This document shows positions 1 through 7,775 of a stretch of DNA of 64,000 bases, piece after piece. The translations under genes were made by a program, and so were the position numbers. The notes below the pieces were generated by a model. It was not told the origin of the DNA. It did no database searches and was given only the letters and a program-made list of their open reading frames with translations. Source of the stretch: Sulfurospirillum sp036802865 (GTDB lineage: Bacteria > Campylobacterota > Campylobacteria > Campylobacterales > Sulfurospirillaceae); assembly GCF_036802865.1 (NCBI RefSeq), contig NZ_DAIRVK010000005.1, positions 62,001 through 126,000 on the forward strand, read 5' to 3'. Numbering within the stretch: position 1 is the first letter of the stretch; each line of letters begins with the position of its first letter.

Positions 1-1
1 A

Positions 2-631
2 CCTCCTGGTTATGTGGGTTTTGATGAGGGTGGACAACTGAGCGAAGCAATTAAAAAACATCCTTATACCGTATTGCTTTTAGACGAGATTGAAAAAGCG
101 CATCCTGATATGCTGAACATCTTGCTTCAAATTTTTGATAGTGCAACCTTGACCGACAACAATGGCACAAAGATTGATTTTCGCAATGTTATCATCATCA
201 TGACGTCCAATCTTGGTACAAAAGAAGCCCCAACCATGGGCTTTACAAAAAGTGAAAATAGCCGAACTGATCATGCCATTAAAGATTTCTTCTCTCCTGA
301 GTTTAGAAACCGTTTGGATGAAGTGATCCATTTTGCTGCACTCAGTGAAGCTGTGATGATTAATGTTGTAGATAAACTTTTAGGTGAACTTACCGATCAG
401 CTTAAAGATAAAAATGTCGAAATTGTTGCAAGCCTTGCTGCTAAAAAACAGCTTGCAGCAGAGGGATATAGCAAAGAGATGGGTGCACGTGTGATGCGTC
501 GTGTCATTCAAGAAAAAATAAAAACACCACTCTCTGAAGAGGTTCTCTTTGGAAAACTCAAAAATGGTGGTGTATGTAAAATAGACTACAAATCTAAAAA
601 AATGGTCTTTGAATACAGCGGTGCAAACTAA
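2..631 (+). CDS. clpA: ATP-dependent Clp protease ATP-binding subunit ClpA, C-terminal part (5' truncated by window)
   Basis: Only the last ~209 codons are inside the window; the frame is open from base 2. This is the second AAA+ module of a Clp/Hsp100 unfoldase, which feeds unfolded proteins to ClpP in the cytoplasm. Visible landmarks are the pore-loop GYVG directly at the start, Walker B (LLLDEIEKAH), sensor 1 (TSNLG), the arginine finger in FRNRLDE, and the sensor-2 motif GARVMRR near residue 160. The last codons overlap the start of aat, so the two are probably co-transcribed; a clpA-aat pair is also found in Campylobacter. ClpA is preferred over ClpB because of the aat neighbour and the short C-terminus, but the N-domain is not visible. 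Confidence 0.9.
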   Translation, partial: PPGYVGFDEGGQLSEAIKKHPYTVLLLDEIEKAHPDMLNILLQIFDSATLTDNNGTKIDFRNVIIIMTSNLGTKEAPTMGFTKSENSRTDHAIKDFFSPEFRNRLDEVIHFAALSEAVMINVVDKLLGELTDQLKDKNVEIVASLAAKKQLAAEGYSKEMGARVMRRVIQEKIKTPLSEEVLFGKLKNGGVCKIDYKSKKMVFEYSGAN

Positions 632-1301
632 GATTCTTATTCCTCAGTTACATCCAAGGGATTTCACCTTTCCTGATCCTTTGGCGGCAAGTGACGAGGG
701 GCTTTTAGCATGGGGAGGTGACTTGAAACCTGAGCGTTTACTTCGAGGCTACGTTCAAGGTATCTTCCCATGGTTTAATGAGGGTGATCCCATCCTTTGG
801 TGGTCTCCCGATCCAAGGCTTGTTCTTTTTCCCTCAAACATCAAAATTTCCAAAAGTTTAGTCAAAAGCATGAAAAATTATGAGATACGCTATGACACTG
901 CTTTTGAAAAAGTGATGCGTTTATGTTTACAGACACGAGTTGAAAAAGGGCAAAAAAGTTGGATTAGCGAAGAGTTGATTGCGGCTTTTTGTGCTTTGTA
1001 TGAAAAAGGTTTTGCTCATTCTGTTGAATGTTATTTTGAGGAAAATTTGGTTGGAGGTTTGTATGGACTTTACCTAGGCGGTGTTTTTTGTGGAGAGTCG
1101 ATGTTTTCAACAAAAAGAGATGCCTCTAAGGCTGCTTTAGTGGGATTGTGTGAAAAAGTAAAAACGTTAGGTGGCGATTTTATAGATTGCCAATTACCAA
1201 CCGATCACCTCCAATCGTTAGGTGCGTGCGTCATTTCACGCGAGAAATTTTTAGGTATGTTAGAAAACGCTTTAGAAAATTGTACTACGAAACCGTGGTG
1301 A
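609..1301 (+). CDS. aat: Leucyl/phenylalanyl-tRNA--protein transferase
   Basis: Adds Leu or Phe from aminoacyl-tRNA to N-terminal Arg/Lys of proteins, creating N-degrons that ClpS/ClpAP recognise; this fits its position just after clpA. Family signatures are LAWGGDL near residue 33, GIFPWF near 51, ILWWSPDPR near 62, GGLYGL near 150, FCGESMFS near 160 and FIDCQ near 191. About 230 residues is the usual length. The start is uncertain: TTG at 609 and GTG at 621 are both in frame, both overlap the end of clpA, and neither has a clear ribosome binding site, so translation may be coupled to clpA. Confidence 0.93.
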   Translation: MNTAVQTKILIPQLHPRDFTFPDPLAASDEGLLAWGGDLKPERLLRGYVQGIFPWFNEGDPILWWSPDPRLVLFPSNIKISKSLVKSMKNYEIRYDTAFEKVMRLCLQTRVEKGQKSWISEELIAAFCALYEKGFAHSVECYFEENLVGGLYGLYLGGVFCGESMFSTKRDASKAALVGLCEKVKTLGGDFIDCQLPTDHLQSLGACVISREKFLGMLENALENCTTKPW

Positions 1302-1339
1302 TTTTGCGCCTTTTTTGCCTTTATATGTAAAAGAAGTTT

Positions 1340-2236
1340 ATGATGATTGAACAAGTAGCTCCCGTTTTTATCTTTGTTGCCTTAGGGTATGTTTTTAAAA
1401 AAATCAAACATGACATTTCAGAGGCTTTGACCGAGTTTGTGATCTATTTTTCACTTCCTGCTTTAGCCCTTTCCAAAATACGCCATATGACGTTTAGCCA
1501 TGAGGTTTTTTTAATTATTTTGATTGCTTACATTACGATGGCACTCTCTTTAGCTCTGGGTTATTTGGCAGGGCGTTATTTGAAAATGGATAGAAATAAC
1601 CTCGTGACTATGATGGTTATTGTAGGTTTTGGAAATACAGGCTTTGTCGGGTTTTCGTACATCGAATCATTTTATTCATTGCATGCAGTAAGCTATGCTC
1701 TTGTTTACGATCAAATTGGTACGTTTATTGCCTTGATGACGTTTGGAATACCACTTATTGCATGGGGTGGGGGAAAGGAGCAGCGTGTACGAGACGTGGC
1801 AAAACAGGTGGTTTTTTCACCGCCACTTTTAGCTATTGTTATTGCGATTGGCTTTCAAGGTGCAGAATTCTCTCCACTTGTTGAAACAATACTCGACAAA
1901 TTTCAAGCCACATTGATTCCTTTAGTAACAGCTATTGTAGGTATGAAGCTAGAGTTTCGCACCTTATCACTCTACTTTAAAGAGAATATGATTGCCCTGA
2001 GTCTTAAGATGGTTATTGCTCCACTTTTGATGCTCATTGGATTCTACTTTTTTGCCGATATTAGAGCTGATTGGGTCAAAGTAACTTTTTTAGAAACAGC
2101 GATGCCTCCGATGACAATGGCAGTGGTATTTGGTATAAGGGGAGGACTGAACCGAGAGCTTCTTATCAATGCTTTAGCTCTTGGAATCATGTTCTCTTTT
2201 GTAAGTATTGGATTATGGAATCTAATCATTTCATAA
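1340..2236 (+). CDS. AEC (auxin efflux carrier) family permease
   Basis: A 298-residue integral membrane protein with about ten hydrophobic segments, beginning VAPVFIFVALGY at the N-terminus as in AEC/malonate-type permeases. A polar break around residues 145-155 (GGGKEQRVRD) separates two five-helix halves, the usual architecture of this family. Members export or import small organic acids or other solutes; the substrate cannot be told from the sequence. ATG at 1340 is followed by a second ATG; an AAGAAG stretch lies just upstream. No operon partner is obvious, as aat ends 38 bases before it. Confidence 0.85.
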   Translation: MMIEQVAPVFIFVALGYVFKKIKHDISEALTEFVIYFSLPALALSKIRHMTFSHEVFLIILIAYITMALSLALGYLAGRYLKMDRNNLVTMMVIVGFGNTGFVGFSYIESFYSLHAVSYALVYDQIGTFIALMTFGIPLIAWGGGKEQRVRDVAKQVVFSPPLLAIVIAIGFQGAEFSPLVETILDKFQATLIPLVTAIVGMKLEFRTLSLYFKENMIALSLKMVIAPLLMLIGFYFFADIRADWVKVTFLETAMPPMTMAVVFGIRGGLNRELLINALALGIMFSFVSIGLWNLIIS

Positions 2237-2263
2237 TAATATCGGTATCAAAGAAATTTTTAT

Positions 2264-2359
2264 ATGAAAGAGAGTATTATACTCTTGTTACTAAGCGGTG
2301 GGCTCATAGGAGCTCTTATTCAAACTTTTAATTTTATTTTATGTTTCGTCTCTTCTTGA
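2264..2359 (+). CDS. Possible 31-residue hydrophobic peptide (doubtful gene)
   Basis: A short frame runs from ATG at 2264 to TGA at 2357. The peptide begins MKESIILLLLSGGLIGAL and is almost entirely one transmembrane segment. The opening resembles the first helix of TauE/SafE-type permeases, so it may be the remnant of a lost permease or a genuine small membrane protein. No strong Shine-Dalgarno sequence precedes it. I cannot support a function. Confidence 0.25.
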   Translation: MKESIILLLLSGGLIGALIQTFNFILCFVSS

Positions 2360-2369
2360 AACCATAAAC

Positions 2370-2440
2370 GGAAAACAAAAGGATGGAAAACAATGCAGAG
2401 GTTTAGGCTTTTGCTGGAAAACAAAGAAATGGAAAACAAA
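2370..2440 (+). repeat. Imperfect direct repeats (GGAAAACAA x4) in the metK leader
   Basis: GGAAAACAA occurs at 2370, 2385, 2416 and 2431. The spacings are 15, 31 and 15, so this is a 24-25 base double unit duplicated with a 46-base period. The last copy is the metK ribosome binding region. A short frame with a good upstream AGGA (ATG 2393 to TGA beyond the metK start, 27 residues) runs across the second unit and overlaps the start of metK. Whether this is a leader peptide or only a tandem duplication of the leader cannot be decided from sequence. Confidence 0.6.
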
Positions 2441-2441
2441 A

Positions 2442-3656
2442 ATGGAACACACAAAACACTACCTCTTCACTTCTGAAGTTGTAAGCCCAGGACATCCTGA
2501 TAAATGTGCAGATATTATTGCTGATAGTATTGTTGATGCACTCATCATTGCCGATAAAAACTCACGCGTAGCCAGTGAAGTTTTTGTTGCAGGTAAACAT
2601 GTTATCATCGGTGGAGAAGTGAATACTAAGAGTATTCTCTCTTTTGCAGATTACGAAAAAATCGTCAAAGATGCACTGATTAAAATCGGTTACGATGGAA
2701 AGTCCGCTTTTACCAAAGAGCAATGCCTTTTCCCTGATGAAGTGAAGGTGCAAGTACTTCTCAATCAGCAAAGTAGCGACATTAATCAAGGTGTTGACCA
2801 AGAAAGTGGCGAAATTGGTGCTGGAGATCAAGGCATTATGTTTGGATTTGCTTCATCTGAAACGGCTGATTTTATGCCAGCAGCAATTACGTATGCACGT
2901 ATGTTATGTGATAAAGTGTATAACTATGCACTGAAACATAACCATAAGCTTGGCGTTGATATTAAAACACAAGTGACCGTTGATTACGGTACCAAACAAA
3001 ATTTTGAAGAGTGCAAACCTCAAAAAATTCATACCATTGTTGTCTCCGCTCCATCTACTGAAACGATGCCAATTGAGGAAGTCAGGGCTTTGATTAAAGG
3101 TCTTATTGATGATACAGGTCTTCCAACAGAACTTTACGATCCAAATGACACGATTATTCATATTAACCCAACAGGTCGTTATGTTAACCACAGTTCACTT
3201 CACGATTCAGGATTAACAGGTCGTAAACTCATCGTTGATAGTTTTGGCGGTTATTCACCTATTGGTGGTGGTGCACAATCCAGTAAAGATTATACCAAAG
3301 TGGATCGTAGTGGTTTGTATGCAGCACGTTGGATTGCAAAACATATTGTCGCAGCAGGTCTTGCTAAAAAATGCTCTGTTCAACTCTCGTATGCGATTGG
3401 TGTAGCAAAACCAGTTTCTGTTGCTGTTGATACCTCTGGTACGTACACTAGCCTGAGCGATGATGAGCTCTCAAGCTTTGTGCTTGAAACATTTAGCTTA
3501 ACACCACGTTGGATTACTGAGAAATTTGGTTTAGATAAACCAAGCAGTGAAACGTTCTTGTATGCAGACGTTGCAGCACGTGGACAAGTAGGTCAGAGTG
3601 ACTATCCTTGGGAAAAATTAGATAGTCTAGAGCTCTTTAAAGCACTTAAAAAATAA
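2442..3656 (+). CDS. metK: S-adenosylmethionine synthase
   Basis: Makes S-adenosylmethionine from methionine and ATP in the cytoplasm. The 404-residue protein carries the family signatures: GHPDKCAD near residue 17, the hexapeptide-like GAGDQGIMFG near 126, and the glycine-rich GGGAQSSKDYTKVDRS near 276, a variant of the usual GGGAFSGKD loop in which Ala-Gln replaces Ala-Phe. This divergent MetK form is known in Campylobacter-type bacteria. ATG at 2442 follows GGAA at a normal distance. A bidirectional terminator follows the gene, and metK and lnt are convergent. Confidence 0.95.
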   Translation: MEHTKHYLFTSEVVSPGHPDKCADIIADSIVDALIIADKNSRVASEVFVAGKHVIIGGEVNTKSILSFADYEKIVKDALIKIGYDGKSAFTKEQCLFPDEVKVQVLLNQQSSDINQGVDQESGEIGAGDQGIMFGFASSETADFMPAAITYARMLCDKVYNYALKHNHKLGVDIKTQVTVDYGTKQNFEECKPQKIHTIVVSAPSTETMPIEEVRALIKGLIDDTGLPTELYDPNDTIIHINPTGRYVNHSSLHDSGLTGRKLIVDSFGGYSPIGGGAQSSKDYTKVDRSGLYAARWIAKHIVAAGLAKKCSVQLSYAIGVAKPVSVAVDTSGTYTSLSDDELSSFVLETFSLTPRWITEKFGLDKPSSETFLYADVAARGQVGQSDYPWEKLDSLELFKALKK

Positions 3657-3672
3657 TTTATATCTAAAGCTT

Positions 3673-3700
3673 TTAAAGGCACTGAAAAGAGTGCCTTTAA
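3673..3700. terminator. Bidirectional terminator between metK and lnt
   Basis: Arms TTAAAGGCACT (3673-3683) and AGTGCCTTTAA (3690-3700) are perfectly complementary with a six-base loop. The right arm covers the stop codon of lnt on the other strand, so one hairpin can serve both convergent genes. Confidence 0.75.
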
Positions 3701-4929
3701 GGCAATATTATGCCGCTTTTGCCACTATTGGCACTATGATAAATCACTGTTTGATATTTTTTAGCATACAATCGTAAAAGTAAATATTGCAGTGTTTGCT
3801 CAGATGATGGGCTAAACCAAGCGTTATTGCTGATGACAATCATCTGCTTAGGGCTTCCTTCAAATAACTTCTCATTCGTTCCTTCATAGCAAATAGCACT
3901 TCTAAAGGGGATGTTGTTAATGACAAAATCTTGCGGTACTTTGGCTTTTTGATAATCTTTTGCACCATCAAAGAAAAGCTTGTTGATGATTTCGACAAGA
4001 AATTCAGGAAAAGGAATCTCTTCACCAAAGGGGACAAGAACGATTTTATGGGCTATTTGCATTTCACCTTTTTCAAAGAGATATGAAGAATTGAAAAATC
4101 CTTGGTCTTCTTCGTAGGTTAAAGAACCTGTTACGATAGTAATTTTATGCGAATACTTTTTGAGTGCATCCACCAAAGCAGGCGCACGATTGAGATAGAG
4201 TGGAAAAGCACTCTCTGGAAAAATAATTAATTCTTTATTTTGCATGATGGCTTGTTCAATTAATGCAAAATTGAGATCAATGGCTTGCTTCTGATATGCC
4301 GCATCCCAACGTTGTGATTGTGGGATATGCATGGTAGGTATGGCAACATCGATTTGTGGTGGTAGAACATTCGGTGTCGTAAACGAGAGTGATGCAATAA
4401 GTGGAATAATCGCAAGACTTTTACGCCAGTTAGGAAGTGCTTTAAAAAGTGCAATGGCACTCAAAAAAAGTCCAAAAGAAAAAGGCGTTATTGAAAAATA
4501 GGTATCAATGAGTATCACTTCTAGTTTAAGCCAGTTAAACCCAAATGGATCAACAAAACTGACGCCAAAAAGTAACGGTAGTTGTATATAAATTGTTTTG
4601 CCCAATCGCCCAATAATCCAAAATAAAAGAGCGTAAACAATCGCTATACCAAATATGACAAAGGGAATAAGAAAGCTTAAGTCGTAATAAACAAAACTAA
4701 AGCTAATCCAGTAAAACCACAGAATACCAATAAAAAGCCCACTCCAAAACCAAACCACTCTATTTTCACCCAATAGAAGGTAGAAGCCTGCTATAGCTAA
4801 GAGTGAATTGAGGAGTCGAAAGGTAATTTCAAAATAACTGAGGTAAATAAACGCAGAAAGGAGTAGTGCGATAACAAAGGCTTTTATTATGTAAATGCGG
4901 GTAAAATAAATGTCTAAATTTTTTTTCAC
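3697..4929 (-). CDS. lnt: Apolipoprotein N-acyltransferase
   Basis: Transfers the third acyl chain to the N-terminal Cys of lipoproteins in the inner membrane. The N-terminal half (about residues 1-200) is a run of transmembrane helices; the rest is a nitrilase-like periplasmic domain with the expected Glu (IFPESAFP), Lys (ivlvPFGEEIPFP region) and Cys (ICYEGTNE). At 410 residues it is shorter than the E. coli enzyme and stops soon after SNNAWF and ANSGKSGI, with no C-terminal anchor helix. An ATG at 4980 would overlap yajC by 40 bases, so I prefer GTG at 4929, which has GGAAA upstream. lnt and yajC are divergent with only 11 bases between starts. Confidence 0.88.
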   Translation of the reverse strand: MKKNLDIYFTRIYIIKAFVIALLLSAFIYLSYFEITFRLLNSLLAIAGFYLLLGENRVVWFWSGLFIGILWFYWISFSFVYYDLSFLIPFVIFGIAIVYALLFWIIGRLGKTIYIQLPLLFGVSFVDPFGFNWLKLEVILIDTYFSITPFSFGLFLSAIALFKALPNWRKSLAIIPLIASLSFTTPNVLPPQIDVAIPTMHIPQSQRWDAAYQKQAIDLNFALIEQAIMQNKELIIFPESAFPLYLNRAPALVDALKKYSHKITIVTGSLTYEEDQGFFNSSYLFEKGEMQIAHKIVLVPFGEEIPFPEFLVEIINKLFFDGAKDYQKAKVPQDFVINNIPFRSAICYEGTNEKLFEGSPKQMIVISNNAWFSPSSEQTLQYLLLRLYAKKYQTVIYHSANSGKSGIILP

Positions 4930-4940
4930 AAAGGATTTCC

Positions 4941-5216
4941 ATGCAAGGTTCTGCAAGTTTACTCTCTTCTTTACTTCCACTCGTTGTTCTTTTCGCGATT
5001 TTTTATTTTTTAGTGATCAGACCACAACAAAAACAGGTAAAGAAACACAAAGAAATGATTGATGCTCTTCAAAAAGGCGACAAAGTCATTACAAGTGGTG
5101 GTTTAATCTGTGAGGTTGTAAAATCTGAAGAGGATTCTATCAAAGTTAAGCTTAATGATGAAGGTATCATGGTAAAGGTATCAAGAGATTATATTGCAAA
5201 GAAAATCGATGCCTAG
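4941..5216 (+). CDS. yajC: Preprotein translocase subunit YajC
   Basis: A 91-residue single-span membrane protein of the SecDF-YajC accessory complex. Hydrophobic residues 7-24 are followed by the signature FYFLVIRPQQKQVKKH and a short cytoplasmic domain (GDKVITSGG). AAGGA lies six bases before the ATG. Its stop overlaps the start of secD, giving the order yajC-secD-secF seen across proteobacteria. Confidence 0.95.
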   Translation: MQGSASLLSSLLPLVVLFAIFYFLVIRPQQKQVKKHKEMIDALQKGDKVITSGGLICEVVKSEEDSIKVKLNDEGIMVKVSRDYIAKKIDA

Positions 5217-6789
5217 TGGTAAATTCAATTATCGTTTAGTCATTTTTCTCATTGCAATTATATTTGGAGTGGGCATGTCAATGCCTACTTTTTTGCAAAC
5301 TGAAAAAGGGTCTAAAGTTGCTTTAGGTCTTGATCTTCAAGGCGGTCTTCACATGCTCTTAGGTGTTCAAACCGAAGAAGCTATTAAATCTAAAGTAAAA
5401 TCTATTGCTTCCAGTATCAAATATTTTGCACAAAGCGGTGACATCATTATTGATGACTTTCGTCTTGATGAAGAGGTGCTCTCTTTTACACTTCTTGACA
5501 AAGATGAAGAGAAAAAAATTGATGAGATGCTAAAAACGATTAGTGGTTTGCAAGTTTCAAAAGAAGCACTTCATTACACACTCTCTTTGAATGATAAAGA
5601 AAAAGAGCTTATTAAAGAATATGCGCTTTCTCAAGCAGTAGAAACAATCCGTAATCGTTTAGATCAATTTGGTTTATCAGAGCCAAATGTTGCAAAACAA
5701 GGTAACGATAAAATTCTTGTAGAACTTCCTGGCATTAAAACAGCAGAAGATGAACAACGTGCACGTGAGTTGATCGCAAAAGCGGCACACTTGCAACTTA
5801 TGGCAGTGGATGAGAAAAAGCGTGATCGTGCCAACACCATGAGTCCTTCTGAAGCATCTCAATACGGTGATGTGATTTTAAGTGATGCACGTGGTGATAA
5901 TATTCGTCATATTCTTAAAGAAATTCCTATCATTGATGGTAGTATGTTAACCGATGCAAAAGTAGCATTTAGCGATATGCATCAACCGGTCATTAACTTT
6001 ACACTTAACTCTGAGGGTGCAAAAATCTTTGGTGATTTTACGACCAATAATATTGGCAACCGTTTAGCGATTGTTTTAGATAATAAAGTCTATTCTGATC
6101 CTGTTATTCGCGAACGTATTGGTGGGGGAAGTGGTCAAATCAGTGGTGGCTTTAGTGTTAAAGAGGCTCATGACGTAGCCATCGCACTTAGAAGTGGTGC
6201 ACTTTTAGCGCCTGTTACATTGCTTGAAAAGCGAAGTATTGGACCTTCTTTGGGTGCTGATAGTATTCAAGCGAGTTTGATTGCCCTAATATCAGGCTTT
6301 GTGTTGGTTTCAGGATTTATGCTCTTTTATTACCGTTTAGCTGGCGTTGTTGCCAACATCGCATTGATTGTGAATCTTTTTTTATTGATCTCTATTATGG
6401 CTCTTTTTGGGGCGACGTTAACTCTTCCAGGTATGGCTGGTATCGTTTTAACCATTGGTATGGCGGTGGATGCAAACGTTATTATTAATGAGCGTATACG
6501 GGAACTGTTACGGCAAGGAGTTCCTATGGGACAGGCAATTGAACATGGTTATGAAAATGCGATGAGTGCTATTTTAGATAGTAACATTACGTCGATCATT
6601 ACGTCAGTACTTTTGTATGTTTATGGAACAGGACCGATTAAAGGATTTGCAATTACGACAGCCGTTGGTATTAGTGTTTCTATGCTAACAGCTATTTTAG
6701 GAACACATGGCATTTATCAATTTTTGATGCCTCGTATTGAAAAAAGTAAAAACCTATCTTTGTGGTTTGGTATGAAGAGGAGTCATTAA
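5209..6789 (+). CDS. secD: Protein translocase subunit SecD
   Basis: Uses the proton-motive force to help pull proteins through SecYEG. Signatures include GLDLQGGLHM near residue 40, the P1 periplasmic region with VETIRNRLDQFGL, PGIK, and a C-terminal six-helix membrane domain beginning about residue 350. GMAVDANVIINERIRE contains the conserved Asp of the proton path. 526 residues is near the family's usual length. ATG 5209 overlaps the yajC stop; the in-frame TTG at 5194 lies inside yajC and is less likely. secF starts on the last base of the secD stop. Confidence 0.95.
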   Translation: MPSGKFNYRLVIFLIAIIFGVGMSMPTFLQTEKGSKVALGLDLQGGLHMLLGVQTEEAIKSKVKSIASSIKYFAQSGDIIIDDFRLDEEVLSFTLLDKDEEKKIDEMLKTISGLQVSKEALHYTLSLNDKEKELIKEYALSQAVETIRNRLDQFGLSEPNVAKQGNDKILVELPGIKTAEDEQRARELIAKAAHLQLMAVDEKKRDRANTMSPSEASQYGDVILSDARGDNIRHILKEIPIIDGSMLTDAKVAFSDMHQPVINFTLNSEGAKIFGDFTTNNIGNRLAIVLDNKVYSDPVIRERIGGGSGQISGGFSVKEAHDVAIALRSGALLAPVTLLEKRSIGPSLGADSIQASLIALISGFVLVSGFMLFYYRLAGVVANIALIVNLFLLISIMALFGATLTLPGMAGIVLTIGMAVDANVIINERIRELLRQGVPMGQAIEHGYENAMSAILDSNITSIITSVLLYVYGTGPIKGFAITTAVGISVSMLTAILGTHGIYQFLMPRIEKSKNLSLWFGMKRSH

Positions 6790-7760
6790 TGGAGTTTTTT
6801 TCACAAAATAGAACTTATGATTTTATGAAAGTTAGTCGTTTTTTTATTGTAACGACACTTTCCTTAGCACTTTTTTCAGCTATTTTATTTTTTACAAAAG
6901 GACTTGAATACGGTATTGATTTTTCAGGCGGTACCATTGTTCAACTCAAATATGAACAAAAAGCACCTATTGACAAAATCAGAGAAGATCTTTCCAAAGA
7001 TAAGATTTTTGCAGGAGCACTCATTACAGAGTTTGGATCTCCTGAAGAGATTCAAATTCGTTTTGCCTCAACAACGGGTGGTGTAAGCGAAGATGTAGGT
7101 GACAAAGTTAGAGCAACTTTGAGTGACACTGGTAAATTTGATGTCCGTAAAGTGGATATCGTAGGACCAAAAGTTGGTGGAGAACTCAGACAAAAAGGCA
7201 TTATGGCGGCAGTATTGAGTATGTTAGGCATTATGATCTATGTCGCGATTCGTTTTGAATGGACGTTTGCTGTTGCTTCAATTATTACGTTATTACACGA
7301 TGTTGCCATTACCATTGGTGTTCTGATTCTTTTCCATGTTGAAATGAGTTTGGACGTTTTGGCGGCCATTTTAACGCTTATTGGTTATTCGATTAACGAT
7401 ACCATTATTATTTATGATCGTATTCGTGAAGAGCTAAAAAGTACCAAAGACATGGATTTAATGCATGTCATTAACACCTCTGTTTCTAAAACACTTTCAC
7501 GAACGGTCTTAACAGTCTTAACCGTATTTTTTGTGGTTGTTATGCTTTATGTCTTTGGTGGAGAGATTATCCATGGATTTAGCTTCACGATGCTTATTGG
7601 CCTTATTATCGGAAGTTACAGCTCGATCTTTATTTCAGCTCCTTTCTTAAAGGTTCTTGGTTTTAGTGTTGAAGAATATAAAAACAGAATTGCACTCAAA
7701 GAAAAAAATAAGATCGAAAGAGTGAAAATGCGCTCACAGTATGAAAAAGGTACCGTTTAA
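6789..7760 (+). CDS. secF: Protein translocase subunit SecF
   Basis: Partner of SecD in the inner membrane. The 323-residue protein has a first helix near residues 17-35, the family motif GIDFSGGT near 40, a periplasmic domain, then five helices with IGYSINDTIIIYDRIRE near 205 carrying the conserved Asp. The start is set at ATG 6789, which shares a base with the secD stop and has GAGGAG at 6777-6782. The C-terminal tail is basic. Confidence 0.95.
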   Translation: MEFFSQNRTYDFMKVSRFFIVTTLSLALFSAILFFTKGLEYGIDFSGGTIVQLKYEQKAPIDKIREDLSKDKIFAGALITEFGSPEEIQIRFASTTGGVSEDVGDKVRATLSDTGKFDVRKVDIVGPKVGGELRQKGIMAAVLSMLGIMIYVAIRFEWTFAVASIITLLHDVAITIGVLILFHVEMSLDVLAAILTLIGYSINDTIIIYDRIREELKSTKDMDLMHVINTSVSKTLSRTVLTVLTVFFVVVMLYVFGGEIIHGFSFTMLIGLIIGSYSSIFISAPFLKVLGFSVEEYKNRIALKEKNKIERVKMRSQYEKGTV

Positions 7761-7775
7761 TTTGATGGAGAGACG

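Noticed and set aside
2370..2440. CRISPR-like or SAM-riboswitch reading of the metK leader repeats
   Set aside because: Repeats are 9 bases with unequal spacing and no spacers; none of the known SAM-riboswitch stem patterns is visible.
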